From NCBI RefSeq assembly GCF_009688945.1, contig NZ_AP021874.1, positions 2,356,001 to 2,420,000 on the forward strand: a DNA stretch of 64,000 nucleotides, in the 5' to 3' direction. The notes beneath the pieces are model-generated. The model was not told the origin of the DNA and made no database searches. It saw only the letters and a list, made by a program, of their open reading frames with translations. This stretch comes from Desulfosarcina alkanivorans (GTDB lineage Bacteria > Desulfobacterota > Desulfobacteria > Desulfobacterales > Desulfosarcinaceae). Below are positions 18,071-28,800 of this stretch, one piece after another; position 1 is the first letter of the stretch; every line of letters begins with the position of its first letter. The position numbers were made by a program, and so were the translations under genes.

Positions 18071-18439
18071 TTAGAGCACCTCGGGTGCAAGTGATACGAT
18101 TTTCATAAACCGTTTGGCACGAAGCTCCCGCGCCACTGGCCCGAAAATACGGGTTCCCAGGGGTTCACGCTGGCTGTTAATCAACACTGCAGAGTTGTCG
18201 TCGAAACGAATATACGATCCATCGGGCCGGCGAATCTCTTTTTTGGTTCTGACCACGACGGCCTTGAGAACATCGCCCTTTTTTACCTTGGCGTTGGGAA
18301 TCGCTTCTTTCACCGTAACCACGATAATGTCGCCAATGCCCGCATACCGTCTTTTGGACCCCCCCAGAACTTTAATGCAGTATACCGCACGCGCACCCGA
18401 GTTGTCCGCCACCGTTAATTTTGTTTCGGCCTGAATCAT
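18071..18439 (-). CDS. rplN: 50S ribosomal protein L14
   Basis: A 122-residue L14, colinear with the family from M-I-Q-A-E-T-K-L to the C-terminal [11 protein letters not shown]. It lies at the subunit interface and is the binding site of silencing factor RsfS. Confidence 0.97.
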   Translation of the reverse strand: MIQAETKLTVADNSGARAVYCIKVLGGSKRRYAGIGDIIVVTVKEAIPNAKVKKGDVLKAVVVRTKKEIRRPDGSYIRFDDNSAVLINSQREPLGTRIFGPVARELRAKRFMKIVSLAPEVL

Positions 18440-18457
18440 GTTTATCGTCCTTTGTCG

Positions 18458-18715
18458 CTATACGGCTTTTTCGATAATTTCGGTAACGCGCCACCGTTTA
18501 AGCTTGCTGATGGGTCGAGATTCAGTAATCAACACCTTGTCCCCGATGTTGCAGCTGTTGTCTTTATCGTGGGCGGCAAATTTATTGCGTCGTCGGATGT
18601 ATTTTTTATACAGTGGATGTTTAACCAACCGCTCGACTTGAACAACGGCCGTTTTATCCATCTTGTCGCTAACCACAGTACCGGTGAGTTGTCTTCTTAT
18701 TCCACGATTTTTCAT
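18458..18715 (-). CDS. rpsQ: 30S ribosomal protein S17
   Basis: An 85-residue OB-fold S17 with the [11 protein letters not shown] motif. It is an early assembly protein of the 30S body. Confidence 0.96.
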   Translation of the reverse strand: MKNRGIRRQLTGTVVSDKMDKTAVVQVERLVKHPLYKKYIRRRNKFAAHDKDNSCNIGDKVLITESRPISKLKRWRVTEIIEKAV

Positions 18716-18724
18716 GACCGCATC

Positions 18725-18928
18725 TTAGTCTTTTTTTATAGGGTTGGTCTTAACGTTCAATATGGTTTTCAAGCGGGCAATGTCCTTTTTGGTTTCCCCA
18801 ATCTTCTTGGGATTCTCCAACTGCCCGATTTCATGTTGAAACCGAAGATTGAACAGGGCTTCCTTCAGGTCCGCGACCTTCTGCTGAATTTCATCAGTAC
18901 TGAGGTCTCTGATTTCGGTCGCTTTCAT
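18725..18928 (-). CDS. rpmC: 50S ribosomal protein L29
   Basis: A 67-residue two-helix protein with the signature L-F-N-L-R-F-Q near the middle and A-R-L-K-T-I-L near the end. It sits at the tunnel exit. Its start codon overlaps the end of rplP, indicating coupling. Confidence 0.96.
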   Translation of the reverse strand: MKATEIRDLSTDEIQQKVADLKEALFNLRFQHEIGQLENPKKIGETKKDIARLKTILNVKTNPIKKD

Positions 18929-19341
18929 TATAGCTCGCTCCTCTCCACAAACCGCGTTTTAATGGGAAGCTTGTGGGCGGCCAGGCGAAGCGCCTCCTTG
19001 GCCATTTCCCGGCTGACGCCGGTCATTTCATAGAGCACCCGACCCGGCCGGATGACGGCGACCCAACCCTCGGGAGCGCCCTTACCCTTACCCATGCGGA
19101 CCTCGGCAGGCTTCTTTGTGAAAGGCTTGTCAGGAAACAAACGGATCCAGATTTTCCCGCCACGCTTTACATGCCGCGTCATGGCAATACGTGCCGCCTC
19201 GATCTGCTTTGACGATATCTTTCCACAATCGATGGCCTGCAATCCGAATTCTCCAAAATTCAGATCACTGCCACGGTAGGCGGCCCCCTTCATTCTTCCC
19301 TTTTGACTCTTACGATATTTAACCTTTTTCGGGCTCAGCAT
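18928..19341 (-). CDS. rplP: 50S ribosomal protein L16
   Basis: A 137-residue L16 with [11 protein letters not shown] and the [12 protein letters not shown] motif, where the conserved arginine of the P-E-G-W region lies close to the A/P-site tRNAs. Confidence 0.97.
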   Translation of the reverse strand: MLSPKKVKYRKSQKGRMKGAAYRGSDLNFGEFGLQAIDCGKISSKQIEAARIAMTRHVKRGGKIWIRLFPDKPFTKKPAEVRMGKGKGAPEGWVAVIRPGRVLYEMTGVSREMAKEALRLAAHKLPIKTRFVERSEL

Positions 19342-19359
19342 TTCGTATCTCCCACAAGC

Positions 19360-20010
19360 CTATCCACTGATCTCGGCTTTATCCTTTTTGAGAATCTCGC
19401 CATGGAACACAAACACCTTGATCCCGACGATTCCATAAGTGGTGCGGGCTTCGGTGATACCGTAGTCAATATCGGCCCGCAGGGTGTGCAACGGCACCCG
19501 GCCTTCACGGTACCATTCCGTACGGGCCATTTCAGCACCGCCCAGACGACCCGAGCAGATAATCTTGACGCCCTGGGCACCGAATCGCATGGCCGAGGAA
19601 ACCCCACGCTTCATGGCACGTCTGAACGCCACGCGACGTTCAATTTGCATGGCCACGTTTTCAGCAACCAGCTGCGCGTCCACCTCAGGTTTTCTGATTT
19701 CCTGAATGTCGATCAGCACTTCCTGGCTCACGCGCCCTTCAAGCGCCTTCTTGAGCTTTTCAATCTCCGAGCCCTTTTTGCCGATGACGATGCCAGGGCG
19801 CGCCGTAAAAATCCGCAGTCGAACCCGCCGGGTGGATCGTTCGATTTCAATTTTCGCAACACCGGCGTGGTGGAGCTTCTCCTTGATGAACTTGCGAATC
19901 TGGTAGTCCTCAAAAATGTAATCGGCATACTTCTTGCCGGCAAACCACCGGGATTCCCAGGTTTTAACGATTCCCAGCCTTAATGAGATAGGGTTGACTT
20001 TCTGGCCCAA
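19360..20010 (-). CDS. rpsC: 30S ribosomal protein S3
   Basis: A 216-residue S3 with the N-terminal G-Q-K-V-N-P segment, a KH domain ([10 protein letters not shown]) and the C-terminal domain lining the mRNA entry. It starts with TTG at 20010, eight nt after GGAGG. Confidence 0.97.
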   Translation of the reverse strand: MGQKVNPISLRLGIVKTWESRWFAGKKYADYIFEDYQIRKFIKEKLHHAGVAKIEIERSTRRVRLRIFTARPGIVIGKKGSEIEKLKKALEGRVSQEVLIDIQEIRKPEVDAQLVAENVAMQIERRVAFRRAMKRGVSSAMRFGAQGVKIICSGRLGGAEMARTEWYREGRVPLHTLRADIDYGITEARTTYGIVGIKVFVFHGEILKKDKAEISG

Positions 20011-20023
20011 GCTATGTTCCTCC

Positions 20024-20365
20024 TTACTGTACCGAACCTTCGGCTAACACGACGGTAATGTGAGCGGTTCTTTTAAGTATACGCGACCCTCTTCCTCTGG
20101 CCCTCGCCTTAAACCGTTTCAGGGAAGGTCCCTGATCGACAATCAGATTCCTGACCACCAGCTCGTCGACATCGATGCTCGTATTCTGGTCCGCATTGGC
20201 AACAGCGGATCGAACGATTTTCTCAACGATGCCGGCTGATTTCTGCGGCATGAATTTCAGTGCGTTGATCGCTGCCTCCGCAGGCTTCCCCTTGATGGCA
20301 TCGACGATCATCCTCACTTTCTGAGGTGATATCCGCACGTATCGTTGTGTTGCTCTGACCTCCAT
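20024..20365 (-). CDS. rplV: 50S ribosomal protein L22
   Basis: A 113-residue L22. The tunnel-lining beta hairpin is seen at [17 protein letters not shown], without macrolide-resistance type insertions. Confidence 0.97.
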   Translation of the reverse strand: MEVRATQRYVRISPQKVRMIVDAIKGKPAEAAINALKFMPQKSAGIVEKIVRSAVANADQNTSIDVDELVVRNLIVDQGPSLKRFKARARGRGSRILKRTAHITVVLAEGSVQ

Positions 20366-20381
20366 TTAGGGCCTTCCTTTT

Positions 20382-20663
20382 TTATCTTTTTACCTTTGAT
20401 TTCCTGTCCGCTGCATGCCCGTAGTAGGTCCGCGTCGGAGAAAACTCACCCAGTTTATGGCCAACCATATTTTCTGTGACGAACACCGGTATAAACTTTC
20501 TGCCGTTATGAACGGCGAGGGTGATGCCGACCATTTCAGGCAGTATGGTCGACCGCCGCGACCAGGTTTTGATTACCTGATTGCTGCGGGAGCCCTGCGC
20601 TTCGGTCACCTTTTTGAATAGTTTTGGGTCAATAAAAGGACCTTTTTTTAACGAGCGTGGCAT
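20382..20663 (-). CDS. rpsS: 30S ribosomal protein S19
   Basis: A 93-residue S19, from [11 protein letters not shown] to the C-terminal [13 protein letters not shown] motif. It is part of the 30S head and the intersubunit bridge. Confidence 0.97.
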   Translation of the reverse strand: MPRSLKKGPFIDPKLFKKVTEAQGSRSNQVIKTWSRRSTILPEMVGITLAVHNGRKFIPVFVTENMVGHKLGEFSPTRTYYGHAADRKSKVKR

Positions 20664-20734
20664 GTTGTCTCCTGATGATAATCATTTTCAATCTGAACAT
20701 CCGGCCCTGTGACGGCTGCCCAGAAGCGCAAATA

Positions 20735-21559
20735 TTATTTCGTACGCCGTTTCACGATGTAGCGGTCGGTGCGTTTGTTCTTCCTGGTCCTGAACCCCTT
20801 GGTGGGAACGCCCCAGGGAGAACAGGGGTGCCGACCACCGGATGAGCGGCCTTCCCCGCCGCCCATGGGATGGTCTACCGGGTTCATCGCTACACCGCGG
20901 ACCTTTGGACGTCGCCCTTTCCAACGGTTTCTTCCCGCTTTTCCAAGGGATATGTTTTCATGGGTGACATTGCCGAGCTGTCCCACCGTTGCCTTGCAGT
21001 TGAGCAGCACCATCCTCACTTCACCCGAAGGCAGTTTCACCAGTGCGTAGCGGTCTTCTTTGGCCATCAGCTGGGCAAAAGTGCCGGCGCTGCGAACAAT
21101 CTGACCGCCCTTGCCCAGGCGCAGTTCAATGTTGTGGATGTGGGTGCCCAAGGGAATCTTGGACAGGGGCAACGCATTGCCCGGCTGAATATCCGCCTCG
21201 GGGCCTGACATGACCGTATCCCCGACGGAAAGCTTCAAGGGTGCAATAATGTATCGTTTCTCCCCGTCTGCATAGTGCAGCAGGGCAATTCGGGCTGACC
21301 GGTTGGGATCGTACTCGATCGCGGCAACGTTTGCTGGGACACCGTCTTTATCCCGCTTGAAGTCAATGATGCGGTAGTATCGCTTGTGACCGCCACCCCG
21401 TCGCCTGCTGGTTATCCGTCCGTTGGCGTTGCGACCCCCCGATTTCTTGAGGATCCTCAGCAGGCTTTTTTCGGGCGTGGTCTTGGTGATTTCCTCAAAA
21501 CCGGCGTAATTCTGGAACCGTCGCCCGGGGCTTGTCGGTTTAACTTTTTTCACTGCCAT
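20735..21559 (-). CDS. rplB: 50S ribosomal protein L2
   Basis: A 274-residue L2 with OB-fold and SH3-like domains. The C-terminal [16 protein letters not shown] motif carries the conserved histidine near the peptidyl transferase centre. Confidence 0.98.
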   Translation of the reverse strand: MAVKKVKPTSPGRRFQNYAGFEEITKTTPEKSLLRILKKSGGRNANGRITSRRRGGGHKRYYRIIDFKRDKDGVPANVAAIEYDPNRSARIALLHYADGEKRYIIAPLKLSVGDTVMSGPEADIQPGNALPLSKIPLGTHIHNIELRLGKGGQIVRSAGTFAQLMAKEDRYALVKLPSGEVRMVLLNCKATVGQLGNVTHENISLGKAGRNRWKGRRPKVRGVAMNPVDHPMGGGEGRSSGGRHPCSPWGVPTKGFRTRKNKRTDRYIVKRRTK

Positions 21560-21576
21560 CGTTATACTCCTAGCGT

Positions 21577-21864
21577 CTATACACCTTCAAAAAAATCAAT
21601 CCGTTCGCCGGGCATCAGGGTAACGACCGCCTTTTTCCAGTCCTTGCGTTTCCCTAGTATCCGCCCCCGTCGCTTTATTTTCCCCTTGACATGGGCCGTA
21701 CGTGTTTTGGCCACCTTGACATTGAAGATTTTCTCGATCGCTCGGGCTATTTCGACACGGTTTGCACGCTTGTCCACTTCGAAGGAGATCTGGTTGTTCT
21801 CCTCTTTCTGGATATTGGTCTTTTCGGTGATGACGGGTCTTTTGATAATGTCATACTGGTTCAT
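21577..21864 (-). CDS. rplW: 50S ribosomal protein L23
   Basis: A 95-residue L23 ([10 protein letters not shown] at the N-terminus). It forms the tunnel-exit docking site for SRP and trigger factor. Its start touches the rplD stop. Confidence 0.96.
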   Translation of the reverse strand: MNQYDIIKRPVITEKTNIQKEENNQISFEVDKRANRVEIARAIEKIFNVKVAKTRTAHVKGKIKRRGRILGKRKDWKKAVVTLMPGERIDFFEGV

Positions 21865-22484
21865 CAGCCCAATCTCCCCTCTATCCCTTCAAGAACCGGC
21901 TGCAGGAGAACCAGTTTAGGGTATTTAAGGATGTCGTACACGTTCATCCCCTGTGCCTGAAGAACTTTGACCCCGGGCACGTTGCGGGAAGACAGTTCCA
22001 GCCTTTCGTCCTTCTCAGCGGTGACGATCAACGCCTTCTCGGTGTTCAGGTCCGCCATGATCCCGGCAAACACCTTGGTCTTGATTTCGTCGAGATCGAT
22101 CTTGTCCACAACCACCAGCTGCTCTTCCTGCACCTTGCTGCTCAGTGCCATTTTCAGGGCCAGCTTTCGGACTTTCTTCAGCACCTTCTTCGAAAAATCC
22201 CTGGGGTCCGGCCCAAAAATCACACCGCCACCGCGAAGAACCGGGGATTTGATGTCACCTTTTCTTGCCCGCCCGGTTCCTTTTTGCCGGTAGAGCTTGT
22301 GCCGGCTCCCCCTGACGTCGGAACGGCGCTTTACGGATGCCGACCCCGCCCGTTTGGCGGCCAGCTGTGCGGTGACGACCTGATGCAGGACGCTCTTTTT
22401 GACCGGGACATTGAAGATCTCATCGTTCAATTCAGCCTGGGATACGACATCTCCGGCAACATTTACTACATCGACAACAGCCAT
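21864..22484 (-). CDS. rplD: 50S ribosomal protein L4
   Basis: A 206-residue L4. The tunnel-lining loop ([11 protein letters not shown]) is intact. In many bacteria L4 also represses the S10 operon; no S10 leader is possible in the usual place because tufA lies directly upstream of rpsJ. Confidence 0.97.
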   Translation of the reverse strand: MAVVDVVNVAGDVVSQAELNDEIFNVPVKKSVLHQVVTAQLAAKRAGSASVKRRSDVRGSRHKLYRQKGTGRARKGDIKSPVLRGGGVIFGPDPRDFSKKVLKKVRKLALKMALSSKVQEEQLVVVDKIDLDEIKTKVFAGIMADLNTEKALIVTAEKDERLELSSRNVPGVKVLQAQGMNVYDILKYPKLVLLQPVLEGIEGRLG

Positions 22485-22572
22485 AATGTTCCTCGTCCAC
22501 TGCGCCCCCGCAGCCGTGTGTCTCCCAATGAGAGGGGCACACCAGGCTGAAGGCGGCCTGAAGTCCGTTCGA

Positions 22573-23202
22573 CTAGGCGAACAGGACCTTGTTAATCGTT
22601 ACGATTCCTGAACGGGATCCGGGGATGGGTCCCTTCAGAAGGATGAGATTCTCGTCAGGGCGAATTTCGACGATTTCAAGGTTCCGCACCGTCTTGGTCT
22701 CTACGCCGTACTGCCCGGGCATCCGTTTTCCCTTAATCACTTTTGCCGGCCATGCGCTGCAGCCGATGGATCCGGGGACCCGGTGGTTCTTGCAACCGTG
22801 GGTCATCCGTCCGCCGCCGAAGCCGTGGCGCTTGATGACGCCGGAAAAACCACGGCCCTTGGAGCTGCCGGTAACATTGACTTTCTCTCCGACGGCGAAA
22901 ATTTCAGGACCGATATTCTGCCCCAAGGTGTAGCTGTCCGGGTCATCCACACCGACTTCTTTCAGTGTGGAGAAGCATGCACCGCCGCTTTTTTCGAAAT
23001 GCCCCTTGAGCGGCTTGGTGGCTTTGGCTTCTTTTTTGTCGCCGAACCCCAACTGGAGCGCCTTGTATCCGTCTGTCTTGTCGTTCTTGATCTGAGTGAC
23101 CACGCATGGTCCCACCTTCAAAACGGTGACGGGGATGTATTTTCCATTGGGCGCATAGACAGAGGTCATGCCCAGTTTTTTTCCTACTATTCCTTTACAC
23201 AT
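22573..23202 (-). CDS. rplC: 50S ribosomal protein L3
   Basis: A 209-residue L3, from G-I-V-G-K-K-L-G-M-T to the central G-F-G-G-G-R-M-T-H-G loop that reaches the peptidyl transferase centre, including the conserved Q methylation neighbourhood (M-P-G-Q-Y-G). Confidence 0.97.
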   Translation of the reverse strand: MCKGIVGKKLGMTSVYAPNGKYIPVTVLKVGPCVVTQIKNDKTDGYKALQLGFGDKKEAKATKPLKGHFEKSGGACFSTLKEVGVDDPDSYTLGQNIGPEIFAVGEKVNVTGSSKGRGFSGVIKRHGFGGGRMTHGCKNHRVPGSIGCSAWPAKVIKGKRMPGQYGVETKTVRNLEIVEIRPDENLILLKGPIPGSRSGIVTINKVLFA

Positions 23203-23217
23203 CTCACTTATCCCGTG

Positions 23218-23529
23218 TTAAAGTTTGATCTCCACATCAACGCCAGGAGACAGATCAAGCTTCATGAGCGCATCAACGGTCTGCTGTGTCGGCTCGAGTA
23301 TGTCGAGCAGTCGCTTGTGCGTCCGCATCTCGAACTGCTCCCGTGATTTTTTATCCACATGGGGGGAACGGAGGACACAGAATTTATTAATCTTGGTCGG
23401 CAGGGGGATCGGCCCCACCACTTTGGCACCGGTTTTCCGGGCAGTGTCGAAAATATCACTGGCCGACTGGTCCAGAAGCTTGTGATCATAGGCTTTGAGC
23501 CGGATCCTGATCTTGGAGTTCATTATCAT
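23218..23529 (-). CDS. rpsJ: 30S ribosomal protein S10
   Basis: A 101-103-residue S10 with the family N-terminus [10 protein letters not shown] and the C-terminal V-D-V-E-I-K-L. The ATG at 23529 is 9 nt from AGAGAG; the ATG at 23523 (M-N-S-K) is the alternative. In other bacteria the NusB/NusE antitermination partner. Confidence 0.97.
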   Translation of the reverse strand: MIMNSKIRIRLKAYDHKLLDQSASDIFDTARKTGAKVVGPIPLPTKINKFCVLRSPHVDKKSREQFEMRTHKRLLDILEPTQQTVDALMKLDLSPGVDVEIKL

Positions 23530-23546
23530 CGTTATCGACTCTCTTT

Positions 23547-24740
23547 TTATTCAATTATCTCGCTGACGACACCGGCACCCACCGTACGGCCACCTTCACG
23601 GATGGCGAACCGAAGCTCTTTTTCCATGGCGATCGGCGTAATCAGTTCGGCGGTGATGGCCACGTTGTCGCCAGGCATCACCATCTCGACGCCTTCAGGC
23701 AGATTCAGGATACCGGTCACATCCGTGGTACGGAAGTAAAACTGCGGACGGTATCCGTTGAAAAACGGCGTATGACGACCGCCCTCTTCCTTGCTCAGGA
23801 TATACGCCTCGGCCTTGAACTTGGTGTGCGGCGTAATCGTTCCCGGTGCCGCCACCACCTGGCCGCGCTCGACTTCGTCACGCTTGGTGCCGCGAAGCAG
23901 AACGCCGATATTGTCACCGGCCTGACCTTCGTCGAGCAGCTTACGGAACATCTCCACGCCCGTACACACCGTCTTCGTGGTCTCGCGGATACCCACGATC
24001 TCTACCGCGTCGCTCACATGGACGATGCCGCGCTCCACACGCCCCGTCACCACGGTACCGCGGCCGGAGATGCTGAACACGTCCTCGATGGGCATCAGAA
24101 ACGGCTTGTCCACATCGCGCTCGGGCTCGGGGATGTAGGCGTCGATGGCATCCAGAAGCTCGAAGATGCACTTGGCTTCGGCAGACTCCGTATCATCGGA
24201 CTCCAGGGCCTTGAGGGCGCTGCCGCGGATGATCGGGGTGTCGTCGCCGGGAAACTCGTACTTGTCCAGCAGTTCGCGCAGCTCCAGCTCCACCAGCTCG
24301 ATCAGCTCTTCGTCGTCGACCATGTCGCATTTGTTCAAAAATACGATGATCCGGGGGACACCCACCTGGCGGGCCAGCAGGATGTGCTCACGCGTCTGGG
24401 GCATCGGGCCGTCATCGGCTCCGACGACCAGGATCGCGCCGTCCATCTGGGCTGCACCGGTGATCATGTTCTTGATGTAGTCCGCATGGCCCGGGCAGTC
24501 CACGTGCGCATAATGGCGAGTGGCCGTCTCGTACTCGACGTGGGCCGTGGCGATCGTGATTCCACGCTCTTTTTCTTCAGGCGCCTTGTCAATCTGATCG
24601 AAAGGAATAAAATCCGCCATCCCCTTCAAACCGCTCAACTTTGTGATCGCAGCCGTCAATGTCGTCTTGCCATGGTCAATGTGACCGATGGTCCCTACGT
24701 TTACGTGCGGCTTCGTCCTCTCAAATTTTTCCTTCGCCAT
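23547..24740 (-). CDS. tufA: Elongation factor Tu, copy A
   Basis: A 397-residue EF-Tu with the P-loop G-H-I-D-H-G-K-T, the switch D-C-P-G-H and the N-K-C-D guanine motif, followed by domains II and III. It delivers aminoacyl-tRNA to the ribosome. The start at 24740 follows AGGAGG; a 15-codon upstream extension has no support. The coding sequence is identical to copy B except one synonymous Arg codon difference (CGT here, at 23943) and the stop codon (TAA here). It follows rpsG with no fusA between. Confidence 0.98.
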   Translation of the reverse strand: MAKEKFERTKPHVNVGTIGHIDHGKTTLTAAITKLSGLKGMADFIPFDQIDKAPEEKERGITIATAHVEYETATRHYAHVDCPGHADYIKNMITGAAQMDGAILVVGADDGPMPQTREHILLARQVGVPRIIVFLNKCDMVDDEELIELVELELRELLDKYEFPGDDTPIIRGSALKALESDDTESAEAKCIFELLDAIDAYIPEPERDVDKPFLMPIEDVFSISGRGTVVTGRVERGIVHVSDAVEIVGIRETTKTVCTGVEMFRKLLDEGQAGDNIGVLLRGTKRDEVERGQVVAAPGTITPHTKFKAEAYILSKEEGGRHTPFFNGYRPQFYFRTTDVTGILNLPEGVEMVMPGDNVAITAELITPIAMEKELRFAIREGGRTVGAGVVSEIIE

Positions 24741-24866
24741 CTCCCGGTCCTCCTGTTTGCGGGTACAGTTACCCCAACAAGGCAAAAGGCTTTGATCGTC
24801 AGGCAGTTAGCAGGCCTGGTCGGCGCTCAAAACCTAGTGCAGATAATATATAATGGATGTGGATCG

Positions 24867-25337
24867 TTACCAGCGGAAGTGGGCAAACGCCTTGTTGGCA
24901 TCCGCCATCTTGTGCGTATCCTCTCGTTTTTTCACGGAAGCGCCACGGCCGTTGGCAGCGTCCATCAACTCACCGGCCAGTTTTGCACCGAATCCTTTTT
25001 CTCCACGACCCCGCGCATAACCAATCACCCAGCGAATCCCCAGGGCCGTTCTCCGGGAAGGACGGACCTCGGTCGGGACCTGATAGGTGGACCCGCCCAC
25101 ACGCCGCGACTTGACTTCGATTACCGGCTTGACGTTATCCAGCGCCTTTTCGAAAATTTTGAGCGGATCCTCATTGGTTTTTTCACTGATAATGTCAAAG
25201 GCCCCGTACAACAGCGCTTCGGCCGTACTCTTTTTCCCGTCGCGCATGATGGAGGCGATAAACTTGGAGACCAGTTTGTTCTTGTATTTGGCATCCGGGA
25301 TGATCAACCGCTCCGGCACTTCTCTTCTTCTCGGCAT
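24867..25337 (-). CDS. rpsG: 30S ribosomal protein S7
   Basis: A 156-residue S7 with [10 protein letters not shown], the beta-hairpin [11 protein letters not shown] and the C-terminal A-F-A-H-F-R-W. It nucleates 30S head assembly and is often the str operon repressor. Confidence 0.98.
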   Translation of the reverse strand: MPRRREVPERLIIPDAKYKNKLVSKFIASIMRDGKKSTAEALLYGAFDIISEKTNEDPLKIFEKALDNVKPVIEVKSRRVGGSTYQVPTEVRPSRRTALGIRWVIGYARGRGEKGFGAKLAGELMDAANGRGASVKKREDTHKMADANKAFAHFRW

Positions 25338-25377
25338 AACTCAATCCATTTTTATTAATATTCGAATATCAGCCAGG

Positions 25378-25749
25378 CTATTTCGGCCGCTTGGCACCAT
25401 ACTTGGAACGTCCCTGCCGCCGGCCATCAACGCCCAGGGTATCCAGCGTCCCGCGAACGATATGATAGCGGACACCGGGCAAGTCCTTGACGCGCCCGCC
25501 CCGGACCAGCACCACCGAATGCTCCTGAAGGTTGTGTCCGATACCGGGAATATAAGCGGTCACCTCAACGCCGGTGGTCAAACGGACCCTGGCAACCTTA
25601 CGCAACGCCGAGTTGGGCTTTTTGGGTGTTGAAGTGTAAACTCGGGTGCACACGCCTCTTTTTTGCGGCGCCCCCTTCAGTGCCGGTGTATTGGTCTTTT
25701 TTTCAACCCGTTTCCGACCCTTACGCACTAGCTGGTTGATTGTTGGCAT
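25378..25749 (-). CDS. rpsL: 30S ribosomal protein S12
   Basis: A 123-residue S12. The decoding-centre loops T-P-K-K-P-N-S and [13 protein letters not shown] are wild type, so no classical streptomycin-resistance substitution is visible. Confidence 0.98.
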   Translation of the reverse strand: MPTINQLVRKGRKRVEKKTNTPALKGAPQKRGVCTRVYTSTPKKPNSALRKVARVRLTTGVEVTAYIPGIGHNLQEHSVVLVRGGRVKDLPGVRYHIVRGTLDTLGVDGRRQGRSKYGAKRPK

Positions 25750-25804
25750 TTTAACCCCTTAAGCTGGTCTTTGACATCGATTTTCTTCGCGCACAGAAAC
25801 TGGC

Positions 25805-25833
25805 TATGTATAGTTTCGGCCGTCACTTGTCAA
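25805..25833 (-). promoter_or_regulatory. Candidate internal promoter before rpsL (str block)
   Basis: On the minus strand a consensus TTGACA (25828-25833) precedes an overlapping TATACA/TACATA (-10 candidates with 15 or 17 nt spacing). It lies in the 117-nt gap between rpoC and rpsL. Confidence 0.5.
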
Positions 25834-25866
25834 GATAATTTTTTAAGATTCCACCATTCGGGCCCG

Positions 25867-28800
25867 TCACTCTGCAGCTTTCGCCGCCACGGAAAGGTCG
25901 CGGTATTCGCTGACCCCCGTACCGGCGGGAATGATCCGGCCCATGATGACGTTTTCCTTGAGGCCTCGCAGTTCGTCTTCGGCACCGGCAATACTGGCAT
26001 CGGTCAGCACCTTGGTGGTTTCCTGGAAGGAAGCTGCCGAAATGAAGCTGTCCGTACTCAATGACGCTTTGGTAATCCCCAGGATCAGCGGTTCGGCAAT
26101 GGCCGGTTTGCCCCCCTTGGCGATGATCGCTTCGTTGGTTTCCTCGAAGGTGATCTTGTCCGCCTGCTCTTCAAGGATGAAATCCGTGTCTCCGATATCA
26201 ACCACTTTAACCCGGCGCATCATCTGCCGCACGATGACTTCGATGTGCTTGTCGTTGATACGGACGCCCTGGAGCCGGTAGACCTCCTGGACTTCATCCA
26301 CCAGGTACTTGGCCAGAGCCACCTCGCCTTTGATTTTGAGGATATCCTGGGGATTGGCGGCGCCGCCGATGAGCGGCTCGCCGGCCCGGATGTAGTCACC
26401 TTCGTACACATTGATATGCTTACCCCGGGGGATCAGGTATTCCTTCTTGTCGCCGACGTCGACAGGCGTGATGGTGACCCGCTGCTTCCCTTTTTTAGTG
26501 GCCTTTGAAATGGACACATACCCGTCAATTTCACTCAGAACCGCCACTTCTTTGGGTTTTCTCACCTCAAACAGCTCGGCAACACGCGGGAGACCACCGG
26601 TGATATCCTTGGTCTTGGTGGTGGCCCGGGGCAGTTTGGCAATGATGTCGCCGGCTTTAACGGGGTCACCCTCTTCCACCAGGATAATGGCATCCACCGG
26701 CAGCATGTAACGTGCCATCCCCGATCCATGGGAGAGCTTGGCCGTCTTCCCGTCATCCCCCTTGATGGAAATACGGGGTCTCTCTTCAGCGGTTTTGGAT
26801 TCGATGACCGTCCGACTGGACTTACCAGTCACCGGGTCCACCTTCTCCTGAATGGTTTTCCCCGGGATCAGGTCTCCGAACTTAACGAGTCCATTGACCT
26901 CGGTGATAATCGGGGTGGTGAAAGGATCCCAAACGGCCAGCAGGTCGCCCGGACTCACGGCCTGGCCTTCCTGAACCACAATATGCGCACCATAGATCAC
27001 CGGGCAACGCTCCCGCTCACGACCGTTCTCACCGACAATGGCAAATTCACCTCCCCGCCGGTTCATGACCACCAGCTCGTTGTCGGCATTTTTGACCACA
27101 TTGAGGTCGACGAATTTTATCTTCCCGACGGTTCGTGCACGAATGTCCGCCTGTTCAACCCGCCGGCTGGCTGTGCCGCCGATATGAAATGTCCGCATGG
27201 TCAACTGCGTTCCGGGCTCACCGATGGACTGGGCGGCAAGTATGCCCACCGCCTGGCCCATCTCGACAGTTCTTCCATGGGCCAGGTCCCGGCCGTAGCA
27301 CTTGGCACAGACACCATGCTTGGTCCGGCAGGTTAGGGCGGAACGAATCAGGACGGTGGTAACGCCTGCATTTTCAATTTTCTGGGCATCGTTTTCATCA
27401 ATTTCCCGGCCGGCGCGCACCACCACTTCATCAGTGAAGGGGTCCAGTACATCGTTCACCGTGGTCCGTCCCAGGATACGCTCGCTGAGGCGCTGAATCA
27501 CCTCGCCGCCTTCGAGCAGCGGTTCCACTTCCACACCGAGCATGGTGCCGCAATCGTGCTCGATCACCGCACAGTCCTGGGCCACGTCCGCCAGTCGGCG
27601 GGTCAGGTATCCGGAGTTGGCGGTCTTCAAGGCGGTATCCGCCAGCCCCTTGCGGGCGCCATGGGTGGAGATGAAATACTGGAGTACGGACAGCCCTTCG
27701 CGGAAATTGGCCTGAATCGGTGTTTCGATGATCTCACCGGAAGGTTTGGCCATCAATCCGCGCATTCCGGCCAACTGGCGCATCTGGTCCTTGCTGCCAC
27801 GGGCTCCGGAGTCGGCCATCATGTAGATGGGGTTGAAGCTCTCCGCCTGCAACGGCTGGCCAGACGTGTCGAGTTTGGGGTTGCCGTCGCTGTCATAGAG
27901 GTTTTCAACCTTCATGGCGTCCATCATCTCATTGGCCACATCGTCGGTCGCTTTGGCCCAGATGTCGACCACCTTGTTGTATTTCTCGCCCTGGGTGATA
28001 AGCCCCTCGGTATACTGCCGCCCGATCTCGACAACCTGCGTCTCCGCCCGATTGAGTATCGTCCCCTTTTTCTTGGGGATGATCATGGCGTCGATGGAGA
28101 TGGAAAGGCCGCCTTTGGTGGAATATTTATACCCGATATCTTTGAGGCGGTCCGCCAGGATCACCGTGGCTTTTGCGCCCAGGTTCCGATAGACGTAATC
28201 GACCAGTCCGCGCAGGGAGCCCTTGTCCATAACCTTGTTGATAATGTCAAAGGGGATTTCCGGGCGTCGTTCCACCATCTGGAAAAGGTGGATTCCCCCA
28301 TCACCGGGCATGATGGGTGAGATGTCGTCGGCCGACAGGCTGAACAGCGCATCGGCGTCATCCGATGCCACACCGAATAACCGCATGACCTCGTCTTTTT
28401 TCAGGAGCCCGATGTCACCGTTGTTTTCTTTGTCCGGGCTTTCGGAATAAGTGGCAACGAGATCAGAAAAGTCTTCTCCGGCCTGGGCCTTTTTGGCAAC
28501 CTTGGCCATTATTTTTTCGTCGCCGATCATGATGTGGCGCAACTGAACCACTTCCTCCTTGGGCATGATCTCCCACAGGAGGAGCCGGCCCACAGTGGTT
28601 TCCACCCGTTGCCGATCGATCCGGACCGTAACATTGGCATGCAGTTCGACAGCCCGGTCGTCGTAGGCCGCCCGGACTTCTTCCGGGTTGGAAAAGATCC
28701 GCCCCTCCCCCCTGCAGCCGTCTTTGCCACGGGTCATGTAATACAACCCTAAAACGATGTCCTGGCTGGGAACGATAATGGGACTGCCGTTGGCCGGAGA

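Noticed and set aside
23772..25358. 528-codon rightward open frame over tufA and rpsG
   Set aside because: It is antisense to two certain genes, and a matching frame appears over tufB because the DNA is duplicated. No independent family resemblance.
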